A model generated the notes under the pieces. That model was given only the letters and a program-made list of their open reading frames with translations. It was not told the DNA's origin and did not search any database. Below, piece by piece: positions 11,511 to 24,399 of a DNA stretch of 64,000 nt (positions are counted from its first letter, which is position 1; every line of letters begins with the position of its first letter). Source of the DNA: Armillaria gallica (lineage: Eukaryota > Basidiomycota > Agaricomycetes > Agaricales > Physalacriaceae); NCBI GenBank assembly GCA_037576215.1, contig JBANDB010000014.1:868001-932000 (forward strand), given 5' to 3'. A program made the position numbers and the translations under genes.

Positions 11511-13494
11511 GGAATTTGGAAATGGTACGACAATTTGTGGAATTATCAGCAAAATACCTGAAATTGTATATGAAGGTTGCTATATAATATAGACTGATAC
11601 TAAATACTAGATTCGTGAAGAGATGTTTTTGCGCCAGTGATACGGTGTTCCAAGATAAGGAAGGAAAATATACTCCTTTGCCATTACTCTGCCGTAGTGA
11701 TCCATAACTCGGAATCAAGATGAACATGGTATTCGCTGATTTGGTTCATCATACATGTTTTTTCCTGGAGGAGGATTCTGCCAGTAGCCAAGAGCTTTTG
11801 AAAAGATCAAGAGTCCCGGAAACGACCATGGATCAAGGTAGCGGGCCTTGCCGCTCACGGGGCGAGATAGACTAGCGTTGCAGGTACGAAGAAATGACCA
11901 CATCGACGGCAGATTGTCTGAAGTATCTCCGGGTTGAAGCTGAAGTTCAGGTAATCAAACGTGGAAGGCGATGTCGTGACCGTGCCGAGCGGAAAGTTAT
12001 AGACTAAGTAACCGCATACGAGTCGCAGCTTCGGACGTATTAAAATGACGAGATCGCAGCGTCTCTGAGAGGTTTATATCCGGAGTCGTGTATCTTTGGG
12101 GTAGGTAATTCGCATAGGGAACCTTCGCTCGACCGCCGAACATCGATATGGGCATTCATCGTAAAGGAACGTCATTTTTCGCAACAGGGGAGGATAATCT
12201 CGAGAGAGGATTGATTGCCCACTATGTGCAGGCGACGATAATAAAGTCTATCGTTTAACTCATAGTTCTGGATATGCGTTTATCCTTACATCCGGCCGTC
12301 TTCCCAAAGTAGACGGCAGAGATGCGAAAGCTTCTTGTATGCCCGGGGCATCGAGAAACACCCGTGAACCAGGATCCTATACTAAATGTGGCGTTGAATT
12401 CGACGTATCTATATCAGCCATCGTCGAGGGCGTAGAGTCGGAGTGAGCAGTACGATTCAAACAATAAAACATCCATAAAGAAACCTACTGGTCAATAGAC
12501 GAAGCTTATTACTTAGGACGATCAGGCACGTACAATTCGGTATCGACATCGAATATAAGCGACGGATACAAGTTCAACGACATGCATTGTCTCCATCTAC
12601 CATGGCTATGTGTGCAGAGCACCACAACCATGGGGCTCGGATACCGTAACGTCAGATCACCATCAGATCGCACAGTGATATCGTTGTTGGCCATCCATTT
12701 CACGCGAGCGAGGCGGCGTCCGACTCAAGGAAAGAGAGACTAATACACCCGTTATCCGAATAACGAACAGTAAACCATTCTCGAGTTTATAGCACCTAGC
12801 TCATTGAAAAGACAAATGATATTCGTAAACACAACCTACAGGAATGTTGGGAAAAGGAACTCGTCCTGTATAAACGATGTCCTAAAAACAGATGATCGCT
12901 AATCGCATCCATCAAATTCGCCTTTGAAGTGCTGCCTGTATACGCAACCCCATGGGCACTTCAGAACCCTTCCACCGTCAACCAATCAATTTTGGATGAA
13001 TCCTGAACAGGTGCGACAGTTCCAGATTGACTAGGGCTAGACTCGAGCATAGAAAGCCTAAAGCATCTAGGAATAGCGGTTGCGTGTCCGATTTTAAGTA
13101 GGAAAAGACACAGTGACGATAGCGCAACCGAAAGGAGAACAATGATACACCGAGACCAATAAACATAGCCAAAGCAATCAGAAGACGAATTCGTTGAGTT
13201 GTTGTCGCGTTTGTTCTACGCACGACCTTATAAAGAAGGTGTAAGCAAGGGTTTAAAGTCCGACAAAGCTTGCTCTCAGCGTCGATGGCCAGGCGTATCC
13301 GATGTCGCGTACGTAACAATCTTAAACCTTATCGCTTTCCAGCTTGAAAGACAGTTCAGTACTACAGAGACGACGGTGCTGCCATCGGTAAAGGCTGCCG
13401 CAGACCATCTAACTGCTATTTCGTACATCCATCCGACCCAGAGTGGCATTCACTCCCACCAACAAGACGTTCTGACTCGTCTCGCTTCTCAACA
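11511..13494. other. Gene-poor stretch, possible decayed gene pieces
   Basis: Nearly 2 kb with no gene I can assemble. On the minus strand there are short protein-like islands: about 11715-11903 (contains LDPWSFPGLLIFSKALGYW and PPPGKNMYDEP), 12509-12703 (LRYPSPMVVVL, LYPSLIFDVDTELYV) and 12978-13319 (hydrophobic). They are separated by stops in all frames and I could not join them with convincing splice sites. They may be remnants of a dead gene; the family is not recognised. Confidence 0.3.
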
Positions 13495-15080
13495 ATGCCA
13501 TCGCCCACAAGGGACCCCCGTCGACGCCCTAGCATGGATTCTACCGGCTCTACTCGACGTGCCAGGCGGTCGCCGTCGCCTGTACCAGGTCCCAGTTCAC
13601 GACCAGAAAGAAGGCATAGTATAGTCTCCGATACTTGGGTGAAATCGCCGCCGCTATCAGCTGCCAGTTCTTCTTTTCCACCTCCAATCTCTGCAACCTC
13701 GACCTCTTTCATGTCGCCCCCGCCGCCGCCTAACGAAGCCCAGTCACCACCACCACCACCACCGCCGCCACCATCGGCACTTGTTCCTATACCACCCTTA
13801 CCAGACCCCCCAAAGTTTGGTTTAAAACAGTCAAAATTGTCAAACGATGAATCAAAGAAAATTTGGGAACAAAGGATAGGGTACGTGTCTTTACAGAGTC
13901 TATATAACACCGCTAATGCTCTATCAAGTATCTTGGCTACCCACGATAAGCTGCGTAAATCTATCATGGCACGCGGCGAAAGGATCAAGGCACTCGAACG
14001 AGTATATAATAACCTACCTCCATCCAATAACACCGCGTCAGAACTCGAACGTCTCAAGAAGGAACAGGACGATGAATCCGCCGACTTCAAAAAGATCTTT
14101 ACCAAGATTGAGGAATGTGACAGTTGGCCAATGGCTCCTCGGCCTGAACAAGGCATCGTCGAGAACAAGTTTACCGATATGATGAAGCAGGTTGACGGAA
14201 TGACGAAGAACATTAGCCGATTGAACATCTCTGTAAAAAAGAAGCAGGAGGAGCTGTCCGGTCCCGAAGAAACACCTACAGTTACAAGCCGGAAACGGCG
14301 TCGATTGTCCGACGGTGCACTTGATGATTCCACTTTCAACGTTGCCGAACTACAGGAAAGTATTGATTCAGCAGAGAATCAACTACTTGACCTGCAAAAT
14401 CAACTCCTTAATCACGATAATGACATCCAAACTGAAGTCACTGGACTGATGGAAAACCGGTATGATGAGCTTGAAGCAGCCAGGAGTGCTGGGACAGACC
14501 CAGAGGCCCTGTTTCGCCAATCGGCGAGCATCAGGCTTCACACCGCAGAGCAGCAACTTGCGGAGGTCGCCGTTGAGATGGCGGATGTTATCAACAGGGA
14601 GACTGGAAAAGACGAAGACCATGAGCAAGTGAAGAGGCAAAATGCTGCTTTAGTCAGTGAAATTCACAGGGTAAGTAATGTATTTTCCTCTGCCCTGATT
14701 TTGTTATGCTCATGTACCCATAGCTTCGAGCGCAATTCGACACATTGGAGTCCCGAGAAGCTGAAACCAACCGACAGATAGCCGCAATCTCCGCCGCTAT
14801 CCATGATTACAAAACCCATCCCGTAGTGCCGCCTGTGCCCATCGCACCAGAGTATCTCCGCCCACACGTTGAGTCGGTCGTTCTACCCGAGATACGAAAA
14901 ACGGTGCAATCGATGATTGACAAAATGAGGGCGGATTTTCAGCAGACTATGATTGAGAAGGAGCAGGAGATCTATGGGACGGTCTGGGATAAACTTAAGT
15001 TGGCAAATAGTATATCGGAGACGGTTGTAGCGCGCATGGAGGCCCCGCCCAGTGCATCGTCTGTGCCCGTATCAAAGTAG
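13495..15080 (+). CDS. Proline-rich coiled-coil protein, function unknown
   Basis: Two exons, 13495-14670 and 14724-15080, give 510 residues. Residues about 1-110 are Ser/Pro/Arg-rich with a run of nine prolines near 13760. The remainder is almost entirely charged helix with heptad-like Leu/Ile spacing, interrupted by a basic KRRRLSDG segment that could be a nuclear signal and a Pro-rich turn near 14820. No catalytic motif or membrane segment is visible. Strong open frame, a clean GT-AG intron and continuous coiled-coil character across the splice support a real gene. The start is the first ATG of the long frame; a further upstream start is not excluded. I do not recognise the family. Confidence 0.75.
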
Positions 15081-15260
15081 CACATTGTACCTTTTGTTTA
15101 TTCAACTCAGGGTATGAGATATCACATCGCAGTCATCACTGCATCCTGTCGTTGCTCCCTTCTCGCAGCTTACAAGTTCATGTCCGGACTAGTATATTCA
15201 CAATGTTCTTCGAAGTCTGTACTACTATTACTAATACCTACTTTTACGCAATAATCAACA

Positions 15261-17705
15261 CTACGTGACCTTGAGCTGGCTCTCATCATCATCCTCCAAA
15301 TCTCGACGCGGTCTGCGAGAGACCTCGCCTTCGACCTCGTTCCTCACTACAGTGGGCCGACGACTAGTCGTCCTCACACTGGATCGCGCGCTCATAATTA
15401 TAGTGTCCTCTATTGGTCGTTTCTTCTGCGGAGTGAACGACAATGCACGGATGAACACACGGATCGGATAGAACAGTTTCGTCGCAAACACTCGCACAGG
15501 CGCGACCGCAGCGTCTTCCTGTACTTCAATTTCTCTCCGCCGTCTTTCAGAGCGATAGAGAAGCATCATCACCCATACCGTGAAGGTGGTCAATGGGAGC
15601 GCAACGGCAAAATATATGGGGATGCTGGCTGGGTCCCCAGTCAGCTCACGCGTATTCATCCCGAAAATGGCCTGTTTCGTTGTCAGATTACTTGGGCTGT
15701 AAATTGGGCGTCAGACGCTTACCGCGCATAGTGATGCAGGGAGGTAAAGCATAGTGATGTACGCAATTTGCTTCATAGCTACGAGACTTTTATTAGTTCC
15801 AACGTAGATTAAGAAGAGACCTGCTCACCAGCACTATCGCGCAGTGCTGCCTCACTCAGCCGCTGCATACGTTTGCTGTCTTCGATTTCCACACTACTAA
15901 ACGCCTGTATTGTCAAGGTAAGAAAGAGCGACCAGACCGAGGTCAAAGTCAACACTGACTAAGCCCATAGCATTTCCTACACGTTCATCCAGCATAGATC
16001 TAGTGGCTTCAAGCCTCTTGATGTCCGTGAGAAGAGTGTCGCATTCCTTCTGGACGACCACCTGGGAAGGCAAGTCTGCGGGAATGCCTGGATGCGGGGT
16101 GTCCACCAGGAAGGCTACAGTTTTTCTGAAATCCGCCAGCAGTTCCTCGTAGTGCAACAAATGCGCGCGCAAGACGTGTAACTGGTGTATATACGCGTGC
16201 GTACGCTCGTGGGCATCCATATTGATCTCTGGTGGGGCGGGAGGCTGAGGTGTGTCAGTGGGGACGGGGGCAGGATCAAAGGACGGGGTAGGCTTGGGCG
16301 TTTCGTATATGTGAAGCGTCGAAAGCGTGTGGGCTTCGAGCCAGACGACTTCTGTTGTAAGGGCTTCCAGGGCTTCATCCCACGCGTAAAGCGCGTACCA
16401 TAATTGCGCAAGGACAATCAAGGTAGCATCTGCAGAGACGCGATACAGTTCTGTCCAGTAAACGGAGCGACCTATCATTACAGTTAGTGAGATGGTCTAC
16501 CTAGGATCCATGAGAATTCCATACCTGTTGCCATGATCCTTGCATGCAGGTTATCTGCCGTTGTAATGCCGTGCTGAGAGGCAGGCGGTAAATAAGTTAT
16601 CACAGTACTAGGACTTGGATTGTCGAAGGAACGGCGAACGGCATGTATACCGATCAAATCATGCTCCAGGAGTGTATCTGCGTGCCATGAGCCTATAAGA
16701 CAGAGCATTTAAAGGCTTATACTTACTAGAACTTTGTAGAAGTAAAGGTTCGTCGGTATCAATGATAGCTTGCTCGTTGAAAAAATTTGAGGGTATAGTA
16801 AAGTCATAGGAAGTATCCCCGAGTATCGTGCTCGTGCTAGCAGGATTACTAGATGGAGCAGGCGTAGGTGCAGATGTGTGGATGCGATTTGACCGGGTAA
16901 GGACAAACACCAACGTCAAAGTTATATCTTCAAAATGATTTCAGTGCCGGAACCCGAAATAAAGGTTTCAGGCCTCACGATCGCCTCGTCCAGGCACAAA
17001 TTGTTCCTGATACCGACAAGGTATCCAGCTAAGGGAGGAAGAGAAGAAGAAGGGATCGATAGTGAATCTATGACCCTTTTTGAGTGTTGACAGTAAAACA
17101 ATGTAAGGAGACCCACCGTGTTCCGAGCATTTGCAACACCGGCCCGTTCAAAGTGTCAACGAAGAATGTTTGAGTACGGGTGTCTGGAGGCGCCTAGTAC
17201 TTATATTAGAACAGGAAAATAAGACTATTGAAACACATACAAGGTTCGTCAGTGCAGCCCAGAACAGACTTATACTGTCCGTGTCACCGCGAACAACCCA
17301 CCCAGGTTCCCGACTCGTCTGGGCATGGAACCGGCCCTCCTTCAGGATACTCAGCCTGTATACCATACAAGCAGACGCCCTAGATGTCGACCACACATGC
17401 CCGCCCCGGTGCGGATGTATAATATCGCGTATACCGCTTTTTTTCTGCTGACTCTTCGTCCAGTTCGGGAAGAGACTCTGAGGATACAGTCGCCAGTCGT
17501 CAGCTTCATTATTGAAGGGATATTCAGTCTCTGACTCGTGAGTCTGTCGTCGTGGAGTGACAGCTGTACGGAGCTGTTCTGGATTTATCTGTTGATGATA
17601 TTTTGTTGAGACAGCATTACCGACACAGTGCGGAAGTGTACTGACCGGATCGTCGAGGTCAATAAAAGGCCAAGGACCGCTAGGCGTCCCGTGTCGGTTG
17701 GGCAT
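15261..17705 (-). CDS. CorA-like Mg2+ transporter-type membrane protein
   Basis: A fungal CorA-superfamily protein, expected to form a pentameric divalent-cation channel. About ten exons on the minus strand assemble with GT-AG introns. Upstream exons give soluble-domain text such as PNWTKSQQK, FVDTLNGPVLQMLGTR, YQEQFVPGRGDHITLTLVFV and DERVGNAMGLAF. Then follow the helical stalk SKRMQRLSEAALRDSAAMKQ, first membrane helix ITMLYLPASLCAAIFGMN with the diagnostic GMN at its end, and a second membrane helix (FAVALPLTTFTVWVMMLLY). The C-terminus is a basic, Arg-rich cytosolic tail of about 90 residues. The start at 17705 opens MPNRHGTPSG and splices in frame to the next exon. Many basidiomycete members of this group lack demonstrated transport, so substrate is inferred only from family. 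Confidence 0.83.
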
Positions 17706-17905
17706 TGCAATATACGAATTGACGAAGCTGTAAGAGTGGGAGACATCATGGGGGACGATGGGGAGCCGCCATCAGTATTTGGAGCAGGGCGCCAACCACG
17801 CGAGCGCTTGTCATTTAGAATGGTGTACCTTGTGCCGGAATGATAAAAATCACCATTGCCAAGTTCATCTATAATACAGTTTTTTCTTGATATACATACA
17901 CCGCA

Positions 17906-19507
17906 TTACAGTCCAACAATGCCCGTCCGCATGTCTATACAGTCTACAACGCAGTACCCACTCTGGGGAACATACTGCCTTGTAATCATCTTGATAGCTT
18001 CTTGCGCAACCAGACCACCCAGCATGGCTGCAGTATTAGGCAGGTCAGCTGTAGGAGATCGCGTACTGCAGGGAATAAGTGTAAGCATCAGAAGAAATAA
18101 GCATCACGGGAAAACCTACATCTCTCCGATGGCTTCGTCTATTTCCTCACCAAGTTCCGTGCCGGGCGGCAACATCCCGGCAATGCGTGACTTAATCTCC
18201 TCTGCGGATACCTTAGCATTGGCACTTTCACCAGCACCACTGATTTCCAGAACCTCTCTGACTGCCCGCAACGCCAAATGTACGCTAGTGTCTTTCGGAC
18301 TGGTCACCATTGCCTCACCAACTCGGTTCACATCCTTATCGAATGCGCCCCACTGTTCCCCCACAATGACTTGCACCCCATGTGCGTTCCGGATGAACGT
18401 CTCGATAAGATCATCTGGAATCTCGCCCGCATTCGCTGGGATCAACGATTTGAACACCTCCTTGTCGGCGTTGAATTGGTCCTTGTACATCCTCTGCAGA
18501 TGAATGTATGTTTCTGTCGAAGCCTTCATATCTGGCAACGCAGGAGAAACAGGTAGTACGTGTGGCTCCCGCTCCGTGAATCGCTTGAGTGCCGTCAAAA
18601 GGGCATTTACAGTGCCTGAGATGGCAGGCGGAGCAAGCTTGGTGTCAAGATGTGGGAAAATGTCGAGTGTGAGTGTGGAAGGAAGAGATATTGGTGTCCA
18701 GACGCGGTACGCCTGAGCATGCGCCTCATCAAAATTCTCCTCATCCTGCTTAAGTTTGAGTGAGAGAATGAGAGCTTTGAACGCGTTTTTCTCTTCCTGG
18801 GTCTTTGGGACGTGGGGGACGAGTGATCTGGCATGTATAAGGATAGGAATATATGGAATATGGGCGTGTTCCGTAGGGTCCATTTCAGAAAGCTTGAGAG
18901 ACTTGGAATGTTCAAGTAAAGCAGGGAATGGATCGTATATTCGCAGAGATGGAGGCGTCTCGGTGTGGGATTCGATGATGGGGTGTGGATGATGTTGGAT
19001 GAAAATTTCAGCAAGGAAACCAGACGAAGAGACCACCAGTAGAGTGGGCGCTGTTGGCGAAGACCACAATGTGTCAGAGAGGGTTTGCAGTTGACTTGGA
19101 GGCAGATTATGGGTGATAATAAGTGTGAATTTACTGAGAAAGTCGAGCGACGACACCACAGCAGCTACGGGTTCTGAAGTCACAGCTTCTCCCGTTACAC
19201 CATCATTGAGCTCAGCCAAGAGGCGTACAGCTTCGGATGCACGGTGTTTCCCTATTGAAGAAGGGCCTTCAAGGAAGAAATTGTTACCAGCATCGGCAGC
19301 GCTGGTAATGGCATCATCAAGAATGGTAAAGTGGCCAATCCCTGGTAAGACTAGGTTCTTTAGTATCGATGTCGATGTGGCGGACGACGACAAGACCAGA
19401 ATTCGCGACTCTTCGAGCAGACTTTGACCAGATGATGCCCATAGCCTGAGCTGACGGTCATACCGACGAGTTTTACTGTCTGGTTGAGCACTGCGAGTCC
19501 TCAGCAT
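17906..19507 (-). CDS. ULA1: NEDD8-activating enzyme E1 regulatory subunit (ULA1/APPBP1)
   Basis: Partner of UBA3 in the heterodimeric E1 that adenylates the ubiquitin-like protein NEDD8/Rub1 for cullin modification. Two exons, 18120-19507 and 17906-18065, give 515 residues, close to the usual length. The N-terminus has the family hallmark KTRRYDRQLRLW, followed by a Rossmann-like ThiF fold (LVLPGIGHFTILDD, NNFFLEG). The C-terminal exon carries the conserved SPTADLPNTAAMLGGLVAQEAIKMIT, spliced in frame through the intron at 18066-18119. As expected of this subunit, no catalytic cysteine domain is evident. Its start is the first in-frame ATG before the RRYDRQ motif. Confidence 0.95.
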
Positions 19508-19892
19508 TCGTGCGAACCGCGATTTGTAAGTCTACACACCTGGTGATGATCTCTGGTGACACTGTCATTGACATCGTTCACAGTTCGCGACTTTCTCCTG
19601 CTCAAAAAAGAACACAATGGGAAAATAGAGGCGACAATGGGGTGAGAGGGAGAGGAATAGGACAACTAAGTGGGCAAACTTGAGGTGAAGGGCGTTACAT
19701 TAGTGGCTGTGCTTCCATCCAAGTACATACCCGATCACCGACATCGATGCAAGAGCATTTAGAATTTAGAATTTATCTTACACTCTTGTAACATTGGTCT
19801 CCCATTCATCAAAATTATACAGGAAACTTCTCAGTAGCATCCTGCTAGAAGTTGTTCGACGTCTGATACTACAATCAGCGCTCAGCCAACGC
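19508..19892. other. Intergenic, nothing recognised
   Basis: Upstream region of ULA1 and presumed 3'UTR of the coiled-coil gene. No gene or repeat is seen; a short AATTTAGAATTTA-type direct repeat lies near 19757. Confidence 0.4.
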
Positions 19893-20835
19893 TCAGCTCT
19901 CACGACCTTCATCTCCGTGACCACTAGTATCATCACCATCACCCATTGCTGATGTCCCAGTCGACGGCACCATGCATTGCCGCAAACCCTGCAAGAACCT
20001 CTCGTTACGCTCTTGAAACATGCTCTCCTCCCTCACTCGAAAATCCATAAGTACGGGCTCCAAGGCCGACCTTATCACAGTTGCTGCCCGTTTTTGCAAT
20101 AAGTCTGAGTACTGTTGCGACGACTTCTCGCGTTCAACTTTCTGGTTCAACCATCAGAAAGGCATGGTGAAACAAATACCACCAACCTCTTCGAGTTTGT
20201 TTTTGATAGTTGATGCCTCGAACAACAGGTCTTCAATGCGTGTCGATGCGGAATTCGGAGGGAATTTTAGAGATTTATAGTGCTTCATCAGCGCATCAAC
20301 AACATGGTCGACATGAGTTCCGTTCGTCTCGATCCAGCGATGAAGGTTGTCGATATGCTCGCTCATTTTTGCCAGAACCGATGGTTCGTGGAGAGCTCCA
20401 AGCAGTGCTATATCCACTGCAATATTGTCATTCGCCACTTTCTCAATGGCGTTAATTTGTTCCAGCTCGGGAAGACTGTCCTCAGCGTTATTTTCCACAT
20501 CGATGCCCATTGATAAGGCAAGCTTTTGCGATTGACGACGACGCTCCACACATTTATCAAGGGTTCTCAGCTGGATCGCAGCATCGACGAATGGTCTGCA
20601 AAACTATCAGAACCCGTTCAACCTTCATTGGAAAGACGCACTCCATAACATGATGCAGGAGGTCCTCTTGCTCTGGCGAGGGAACAACATCCTGACCATC
20701 CAAACCGTCGGTTCCAAGTTCTACAGATCTATTGAACGCATTGCCTCTTGATGATAGTTCGTACGACAACTAAGGACAAAGAGTTGATAGTTGCCTGGAA
20801 AAATAAAGCGAAACAACACATACTAGAGGAGCCAT
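19893..20835 (-). CDS. Coiled-coil protein, function unknown
   Basis: Four exons on the minus strand (20824-20835, 20642-20769, 20187-20595, 19893-20141) give 265 residues. The start is a 12-nt exon encoding MAPL, spliced to LSYELSSRG; this is the only ATG that keeps frame and is the weakest part of the model. The protein is mostly charged helix, with LHEPSVLAKMSEHIDNLHRW in the middle, which resembles a segment of the CCCH protein at 10360. The C-terminal 85 residues contain IRSALEPVLMDFRVREES and end in an acidic Gly/Asp-rich tail. No membrane segment or catalytic motif. I cannot name the family. Confidence 0.7.
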
Positions 20836-21148
20836 AGTCTCCAAGAGAAACGCGTGGGAATGGAAGGCTGTGACCGAGTTTGCAGCGATAATCTTGAAGA
20901 AGGTCATGACGAATCATACCATATGGAAGTTACCATATATCAATTATGAGAAAAAGTAACCTTCCACTGCACTGAGGTGTATTTAGGTAACTGACGATTA
21001 CTGGACAGAATATCAACACGCGATCTCGGTGAAATGTGTGAATCTCACTTCATGATATTTCTTCCATTAAAGAATCACTGCAGCAAAGCAAATACAGCAA
21101 AGAAACACGTAAAGGCGGAGAAGGCCTTCGCAAGACCCGTCCCAAGAT
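20836..21148. other. Intergenic, nothing recognised
   Basis: AT-rich stretch upstream of the coiled-coil gene and downstream of the zinc-knuckle gene, both on the minus strand. It should hold the promoter of the former. No reading frame of interest. Confidence 0.4.
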
Positions 21149-22083
21149 CTAAAAATGCACTACTTTCTTCTTACGTACAGGAGGATTTTGAGATACCGCT
21201 TGTCGTCGAGCAGCCTTTTCATCTTGTTCCACCTCATAGTGCTTTCTCTTGAAGACATGAAAGCCATCTTCGTCTGCACCAACACCGACATCTTTATCTA
21301 CAACGAAAACGGAAGGATTATGGGTCAGATCTAAGAGATGGAATGTTAGCTGCCATGAACCCAAATCGTGTAAGAGATGTCGACCTTTCTTCCTGAGCTC
21401 GCAGTCCTTCGCAAGATGAGAGGTATCCCCACAAATCTTGCAGCACCCTCCGTGGGGGTAGACTCCCTTCCCCTTGTTCTGCGGACAAGCTGACGCTAGG
21501 TGCCCTTGGCCACTGCAGACGAAGCAGGAAGCAAAAGGGAGAGGATTCGATGGATCCGAAGGTTTTTTACACTTGGATAAAGTATGTTTGGTCGAGCCAC
21601 ATCTGATATACCGTTCCATAAGCATTTGACAATGTCCGAAACAAGGGAGCGGACCTATAGCAGACACCAACGACGTTCCTTCCTGTCTTCCCATTCGCAT
21701 CTTGGATTTTCGTCTTGGGGCAGTTTCTAGCCGCATGTCCTCTTTCACGACAAGCGAAACAGGTTGTAAGGGCGTCGCGGCGTCGCGTTCAGATGCGGCT
21801 GCTCTACTGGCTTTTGCTGGCAAGGTACATGAATACGAAGCAATATAGCAGAAGCTGAGTACGTACTTTTTCCTTGCTTCAGGTGCGTATTGTTCTTACG
21901 GCCAAACGCTGTTTTAGAATCGCCTTCTTGTTTTGAACGTTTCTTTTTCATTGGTGGTGCATTTTCAGTTGCTGGTTCGTCCATCGCCGCAAGAACTGCA
22001 GGGTCTGCAGTTTCTGCTAGGGTAGCAGCAAATCCAGCCTCAAGATAGGTACGTTTTCGCCCGAAATTCGTTACACGAGTCAT
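21149..22083 (-). CDS. ZCCHC9-like CCHC zinc-knuckle protein, apparent frameshift
   Basis: Homologue of the nucleolar/nuclear zinc-knuckle proteins typified by ZCCHC9, which bind RNA. The N-terminal exon is basic (MKKKRSKQEG). Three to four CCHC knuckles follow: CFACRERGHAARNCP, RCGSTKHTLSKC, CFVCSGQGHLASACP and CCKICGDTSHLAKDC, the last two embedded in the family pattern FASCFVCSGQGH and GVYPHGG. The C-terminus ends in RKKKVVHF. Introns: about 21835-21885, the 52-nt GTCCGC...TCAG intron between knuckles 1 and 2, and one near 21335-21390. Between the first intron and knuckle 1 (about 21765-21795, a CGCG-rich run) the frame must shift by one base, because no splice site can connect them. This may be a sequencing indel or a real lesion. 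Confidence 0.82.
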
Positions 22084-22194
22084 TGAGTAATCAAGTGAAT
22101 GGCGGTCTTGGGCAAGCGTGGTGCACTCTCATGTTCCCACGATCCCATATATAGACCGCGGCCCTACAATCAATGTAAGTACATTCTGCGTGCC

Positions 22195-23709
<1,515 letters not shown>

Positions 23710-24399
23710 TGTGATACTTGTGGAATGGTTACAATCGATAGTACCTGCAGCCTTTTATCCTAGGACTGGGGACAAAATCAAATCGGTTCTCTAGGGCCGT
23801 ATACGCGAGTTTGTTTGATATATTTCTGGTGACAAAGAAAATATCGGAGGCAACTAGAATGCAATTTCGAAATATCATACCAAGCCCATGTTAATTGCGA
23901 CGTGGGACCACGCAGGACGGACTCACGGTAGATCGGGCACAGTGCACATCACCCGATTTACCGAGGCCAGCCCTGAGTCTTGACCTTTTCTTAGGGTCAT
24001 TACAAAGACAAAAACATTATGTGTTACTTACAAGTACGCAATCCTGCCCACGCAACGCAACTTTTCTTCATTACTAACTGCTGCGAGGTGACCTGATTAC
24101 AATCAGCAAAACGCTTGGAGGTTGACGATAACTTGTGATGAGTAATCTTCGAGAATGTAACAGTACCTTCTTTCAGACCGTAATGCTCAGAAATTCTTTT
24201 CCTGGCTGCGCATTCTCAGTAATACTGCCAAGGCTGCGGTGGGGGAATCAAGGGCACCGACCTTTGTTGACAGATGAAGACTTTACTGTCACAACTAAAC
24301 TAAGTGGGCGATCGCGATAGGGATCGAGTGGTTCAGCGAAAGGCACGATTTTTCACCGTCGTTAGGCTTAGTCGAAGGCGTTCGGCAAAAAGGTTCATA
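23710..24399. other. Intergenic next to retroelement remnant
   Basis: About 700 nt upstream of the OYE gene with no gene. Its right part (from about 24100) may be more of the decayed LINE, but every frame is broken and no motif is clear. Confidence 0.35.

Noticed and set aside
13199..13624. 141-codon plus-strand open frame upstream of the proline-rich coiled-coil gene
   Set aside because: It overlaps the first exon in another frame and has no motif; I could not splice it to the downstream protein.
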